DNA from: Gonatopus flavifemur
Lineage: Eukaryota; Arthropoda; Insecta; Hymenoptera; Dryinidae
Length of the DNA: 64,000 nucleotides
Reading direction: 5' to 3'
NCBI GenBank assembly: GCA_018340375.1
Contig: JAFFJZ010000003.1
Span: forward strand, 7,626,001-7,690,000
This document shows positions 57,822-64,000 of this stretch, piece after piece. How positions within the stretch are numbered: position 1 is the first letter of the stretch; each line of letters starts with the position of its first letter. The translations under genes and the position numbers were made by a program. The notes beneath the pieces were generated by a model, which had not been told where the DNA came from, did not search any database, and saw nothing but the letters and a program-made list of their open reading frames with translations.

Positions 57822-59021
57822 AGGTTGTTCAATGTATTATCCTCAATCAATGGAGAACAAAAATCCCTCCGTGATGAAGAAAGGGAAAGAAAAGTTCTCG
57901 CGATTTTTACAATGTACGCATATAAAATACGAAAGATGATTTAGCACCGTTCGCAGGGAGCGCATTGTTTCCGTTATCGCACTCGATTGACAATCCATAC
58001 GAACGACGAGACTGCATATAATTGCTAAACTTCCTAAGCACGCAATACGCACTTGACCATCCCATACTTATAACATACGTACAAAGATTGCTAACAACAA
58101 CACAACGCCTTCTGCGTTTCCTCGTGTTGAGCGTAGAAAGAATTCCTTCTTATCGCGTACACAGATGGCAATTAAACTCCAAGTCCAAATGAAATTCGAT
58201 TTCGATTCTCCAGCTGTGCGATTTGCCCCCGTCTCAAATAAATTATTATGCGCACACGTGTTTGCCTGTGCAATCATAACTCGAGTATTGAGGAAATTAA
58301 TCCGATAGTTTTTAAACATACCACAATGAGTCGATAAATACGTTACTGTGGATTACTGTGTTATCGATTATGATAAAGGTAGTAATGAATCTTTATCGTT
58401 ACGTTTCACTTTGGAATATATATATATATATCGATGCTTCTGAGATGTAACATGGTTAATTCCTCGAACTATTTTATCTTAACAACGCAATTCAATATTC
58501 TTGAAAAAGGAAATTAATATTGATTGAAGAACAAAAGAATAGCATCATTTCTCATTCTCAACATAAATTGCGGTGTCCTTTTTAGGTTTTGGTAACTTGA
58601 ACCTGTATTTTGAAAAAAAAAAAAAACCCATCAAAATTAAACCAATCTCGATGTGATGATTTCTCAGTTACCTCGTAATAACAGGCGACACTTTTTGCTT
58701 ACTTTTGGTATCTCGTGGTTTTAAGTGAAAATATATTTCTCAAATTACACTGTGATAAAAGTTTGGAAGTACTCGACAGAACATATTTTTGTATTGGATT
58801 TCCTACACTTTATTGAAATTAAAACACAATATCAATTTTAAATGATGTTCATAGTAAAACTTGATTTGGTTCCTCATCGTATCTATTGTGTAATAATTTC
58901 ACAAATTTGTTCAACAGTGTGTAACGTTTCAAATTCATGAGATAAATTAAGAGAAATTTTAATCCTCGAAGCGTACAAGTTTTTGAGGCACCCTCAGTCT
59001 GTAGAAGTTGGATTTTCCTTT
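57822..59021. other. Gene-free stretch, nothing recognised
   Basis: The part at 57840-58330 is less repetitive and slightly richer in GC than its neighbours, without coding signals; it might be regulatory. A ta microsatellite lies at about 58419-58430. Confidence 0.4.
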
Positions 59022-59128
59022 GGAGAAAAAGGAATAGTTGCAGCAACTACTTGAATAGATACAATTACTCGAATAAATGATCGAAAATTGACTATTTGCC
59101 TAGTTGCTGCAACTATCCCTTTCTCTCC
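59022..59128. repeat. 107-bp foldback with 27-bp arms, ggagaaaaaggaatagttgc
   Basis: The left arm, 59022-59048 (ggagaaaaaggaatagttgc, agcaact), pairs with the right arm, 59101-59128 (tagttgctgcaactatccct, ttctctcc), with one or two mismatches. A small MITE, followed by atgta. Confidence 0.7.
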
Positions 59129-61740
59129 ATGTATCGCTTGCATTATATCAGAATTTTAGCAATGTATTGAATTTTTCTATCCCAACAATTTTTCAATTAT
59201 CCACTCTAAAAGTGTGCTCTAAAATTAAAAAACGAATATATAATGTTTGCAGCTTTATCCACATCTCCCAACACTCGGATTCAACTCTTCAATTATTGCA
59301 AATTAAATTATTGAGGGCATTCACCATTATCACATGACTATTTAGCTGTTAGAAGACTCGAACCACACTTCGGGCGAGCAAAACAGACCTTGAAACGAAA
59401 CATAACTGAACTAACGGACCGTCGTCAATCCACGCCAAGCAATATCACAGCTCGGTGCAATATAATTAGGAGGGGTTTGCTACTGTATTAAATCATAAAT
59501 ACAACCGAACTGTTGTACACGAAATCCCGAGGGACGCGATATATCACGTAATTACACAAAATTCTTAACTATTAACAATTATCTGAAATTTGCAGAAAAA
59601 ATATTGATTTCAAAAACTCACTCTACTCATTTCTATGAGTTTCTGACCGGTTCTTGTCACGGCAATCGCTGATGAAGAATGTTTTAACATTTTATCAGGT
59701 GCAATAAAATTTTAAGAGGTTCAAGAAAAGCCGAGGGAAAATTTTGTCGAGCAGTTTCCGTCTGATTTTTTGTACTCTTCAGAACCTTATTGAACGTAGT
59801 AGAGCTGCTGGAAGTTTTTGTCAGCAATTGCCATCATGAAAAACCGGTCAGAAACTTATACAATTTCTGATTTTTGGCAGGACAAATTTATAGAATTTCG
59901 TTGAATGTTTGAACCCGAAGACATGAACTTTCTCTCTCTTTTTTTTTACTCTTTACATCCATTGAATTTCAAGGACTACTAGACACCCTGTATGTGTATC
60001 TTGAATTTCGAAATTATGGGTGCTAAATGCCGTATCAATTAATTAATCCTTCATACGTGGATTTCAAAACTGCTGAGACTCGAATGCCTAGAATATTAAG
60101 AATGTCGAGCATGAGTGCCATCAACTACAATGTTTCGGAATGTTACTAAGCAACAGAATAGTAGTAGGGGCGACTTCCTTCCACAAGATGGATTCTCTTC
60201 AATTCCGTCATTCTGCACATGTCAATCGTAAACAATATAACCTATGTACTAGAATATTAAACGCAACATTATAATAGATCGTATTAGGTTAATACATTTC
60301 AATGATAGTACTAACAAACAATCAATGAGATACGGACTCGAAAGAGTGATGAGGAAAAGTAATCTATCCACACCTCTCATAACTGAAGAAAAAAAACGCA
60401 AGAGCGATATCTCGAGCAACTTCCAAGAATTTTCAATATCAAAATTCATAGCTCTCGTTTGAGTGAAATTCTTCGATGAATGACAGGAAAAAAATCACAG
60501 GTACGAATTTTTAAAGATTCATTTTCAATAAAAATTTCACTCAAAATTGAAGATCGAATTCTAGAGTATCATTTGCACATTACAAATTTGTTCTAAACAT
60601 TGCACAGGTTTGATTCTGATTGCATGGAGAGTAAAATGTATCTACTTGAAACTGTAATAATATACACATAATGTAATCCTAATGAAAACATCAATGAATT
60701 CCCTACGAATCAGTAATTACAGTAGAATGAATTGATAATAAAATCCTGAAATTTGATAGTTTTGTTGTTAGAATTAAATCCAGATCGTTCATTTCCAACG
60801 CTTAATTAATCGGCTTGAATATTTTCCAAATAATCTTACGACGCAGAATATCTATGTTCCTGAAGTTTGAATCTTTTATTGAACCTGATTATTAATCGAA
60901 TGACGAAATATTCATCTGTTAAAGCCTCGAATTTTGTGATACATTCTCTGAACACTTTTTCCGTTCCCAAAGAGTTGATTGGAGAAGGTAAATAATGACG
61001 ATTCATCAGGCTTTGTGAGTTTGAATGTTCGTTTCGTTTTTATAAACGATTCAAACTTCAACAACACGGATATCTAAATAAAATTCTCTTCAAAATTCAT
61101 TACTGATCTTTTTAATAAAACTTATAAAATAATATTTGTTAACTGAATATTCAAAAGATATTCGGTAAATTACTGAACGAATATCAAAGACGAATGTGAA
61201 GAAATGTAATAAATGAATGTTTCAAAAATATAATTTTTTGAATGAAATATATATTCTTCAAATGAAAATTTCCTTGAATTCAATCCAGGATTGATATCAA
61301 TAAAATACCACAACATAAATGAAACGATTCCAGATTAAATATTATTGGAATAATTTTTCTTTCAATACTGTCTCGAGAATTTAAACAAACTTGAACTATT
61401 TGGCGACAATGTTTTTCATAAATTACGTGTTAACCGGAAATTGACAAAACATAAATCTTAAAATCCTCAGCCAAAATGGGACTCTGAATATGAATTACAG
61501 TCTTTTTTCGAATCTTGGTAATTATAAAAGAATTTTGAAAGTTTTCAATATCTATAAATCATCAGAAAATCCAACTTCACATTCAACGTCCAATCTCAGA
61601 TTTGAACTTAATCGTCTATTCAAAATTTGTATTCATCGAGTGCCTTATGAAAAAAGTTGACGCAAAATTTCCTGATGCTTGAGTACCCTTAACAAACAAA
61701 ATCTATGACTAATCGCTTGTGAAAGGGCATATTTTAATCC
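59129..61740. other. Gene-free stretch, nothing recognised
   Basis: AT-rich with no clear coding, RNA or repeat feature. The 66-codon frame at 60249-60449 on the minus strand is probably chance. Confidence 0.45.
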
Positions 61741-62031
61741 CAAGAACATTATCTTGTCTCACACTTCGTTTCGTTTTGTTTCTCTCTCCTCTGCTTCTGT
61801 GATGTGTTTTTCTCCTTCGCTGCATCCAATATTAGTGAAAAAGAAGTGAAACAAGCACCTCTTTTCTCTAATTAAACGTTGATCGCACAGATTCCTTAAA
61901 CATACATTTTTGTTGTAATTACTTTCAAAGGTATGAATAAACTTTCAATATAAACTATATCGATTCATTAATTCATTTCAGGTTGCTCATTTCCAAGATT
62001 CAGAAGGAAGATAAACAATGTGAATATTTAA
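61741..62031 (+). promoter_or_regulatory. 5' UTR region of the 100-residue gene, with a 51-bp intron and a start-stop uORF
   Basis: A leader exon ends at ttcaaag|gtatgaat (donor after 61930) and resumes at tttcag|gttgctc (acceptor at 61981), giving a 51-bp intron typical of small insect introns. Downstream, ATGTGA at 62018-62023 is a minimal upstream frame (start codon directly followed by stop) nine bases before the main ATG. The promoter itself is not identifiable. Pyrimidine-rich tcgttttgtttctctctcct at about 61770 lies upstream. Confidence 0.5.
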
Positions 62032-62499
62032 ATGACTTCTAGTTATCAACCACCCACCTTTGAGGATAATCGTGAATTAACTTTAGAAGAAATACGAAAA
62101 AGATATCAAGATACCGCTTTAGTTAATTTTAGAGTAATAATTATTCAATATTATACATAAAATTATAAAAAGTCCAGACTATTTTGCATGATACTTGATA
62201 TTACTCCAAGCGGATATTATTTAGACCTCCCGAATTGACTGATTTCAAAACAAAATTCCAATTCTTATGAGAAAGTAACTTCAAAATTTTATTCACAGGA
62301 ACAACAAAACAAGAAAGAAGTTGTTAATTACCTGAGTTTTGGCACTAGTCGCAGAACGATGGAATACAGTAATTTCGGTAATGATCCTGTTATCGTACGA
62401 AAGCCCTTATCATCGATGATTATGAATAATAACAGAAATCTATCATCCAAAGTACTCAAGTTGTACCACAAGCCCAAAGAAGCCTGTATTATAGCTTAA
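62032..62499 (+). CDS. Unrecognised 100-residue protein, two coding exons
   Basis: Exon 1, 62032-62133 (34 codons), starts MTSSYQPPTFEDNRELTLEE and ends at the donor aga|gtaataat. Exon 2, 62299-62499, starts after ttcacag and reads EQQNKKEVVNYLSFGTSRRT, ending KEACIIA and TAA. Both exons join in phase 0 without frame disruption, with a 165-bp intron, a spliced leader upstream and an AATAAA at about 62514. The codons look like a real gene compared with neighbouring DNA. The protein is hydrophilic, basic in its C-terminal half (KVLKLYHKPKE), and has no signal peptide or membrane segment. I do not recognise the family. It is transcribed toward Atg5, tail to tail, about 570 bp apart. Confidence 0.7.
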
Positions 62500-63067
62500 A
62501 CTGAACTGAGAAAATAAAATTATTCCACTACCAACTCGGTACAAAATAATTTGATGAAAATTAAATTCCAAATTGAAAATTCAAAAAAAAAATCAAAGCG
62601 GGTGATGAAAAGGTATTGATTCAACCATGAATTTTGCCTTTGCAATTACAATCCGTCTGAACTTTATACAGCGATTACATTATTTGATATTTGCACAAAT
62701 ATTCGACGTAAAAATTTGACGTTTAGATATGTAAATGATAATAATAATTTATTGTTCATGAAACGATTAATTCTAAAGCTCAGCTTTGTACAAAGCGATG
62801 CACCGATAATATCATTGAGTTTTCTGAAAACTCTTCGACTTAACAAGAATACAAAGAGATATTATTCTCACTCGCTCACATACTTTTACAAAAATGAGCG
62901 ATTCTTGTGAATTATTATGATATAATAAATATTATACTTCAACAAAACAGTAGAAAAATAAACTGAAGGGCAATATACGATTCTTCTTCTCCGAAGAAAG
63001 CATATGGCAACATTAAAACAGTTGATATCATAAATTTGGAATTTGTCTGTGAAAATTGGATAATACG
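62500..63067. other. Convergent 3' region between the 100-residue gene and Atg5
   Basis: It holds the poly(A) signal of the + strand gene (about 62514) and presumably the Atg5 3' UTR read from the other strand. Open frames on both strands between 62664 and 62910 mirror each other and are not supported as genes. Confidence 0.5.
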
Positions 63068-63994
<927 letters not shown>

Positions 63995-64000
63995 CTAAAC

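Overview
The window is insect nuclear DNA, most likely from a hymenopteran. Three things support this: a brinker gene, a compact autophagy-5 gene with a 54-base and a 192-base intron, and an AT-rich background full of short inverted-repeat (MITE-like) elements. The order-level assignment is inference; no ribosomal or mitochondrial marker is present. Protein-coding content is very low.

Layout. Positions 1 to about 45,500 hold no gene I can support. They contain decayed transposons (a mariner transposase relic at 5800-6729 and at least a dozen foldback or MITE-like elements, some nested), a 2.4-kb satellite of 10-bp units (17006-19395), and two isolated GC-rich patches (about 9700-10180 and 27700-28140). 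A third GC/CpG-rich patch (45530-45650) looks like a promoter or enhancer. brinker (brk) follows as a single uninterrupted reading frame, 46926-49751, + strand, 941 residues. Its 3' UTR and a long AT-rich tail follow. Positions 53,600-59,200 are another transposon zone, with a hAT transposase C-terminal relic and several MITEs. At the right edge two genes converge: an unrecognised two-coding-exon gene for a 100-residue protein (62032-62499, +) and the 3' part of Atg5 (63068-63994, -).

How the parts may work together. Brinker is the repressor of BMP/Dpp target genes, and in Drosophila brk is itself silenced by the Mad/Medea/Schnurri complex through elements of consensus GRCGNC-N5-GTCTG. Reading both strands by eye I found four perfect matches. 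One lies in each of the three GC-rich patches upstream of brk (10058, 27947, 45552) and one lies inside the brk coding region (49301). This suggests that the 45-kb gene desert is the regulatory landscape of brk, with silencers in GC-rich islands separated by repeats. The protein also carries two Brinker DNA-binding domains, whereas the Drosophila protein has one. These are the two most interesting observations in the window.
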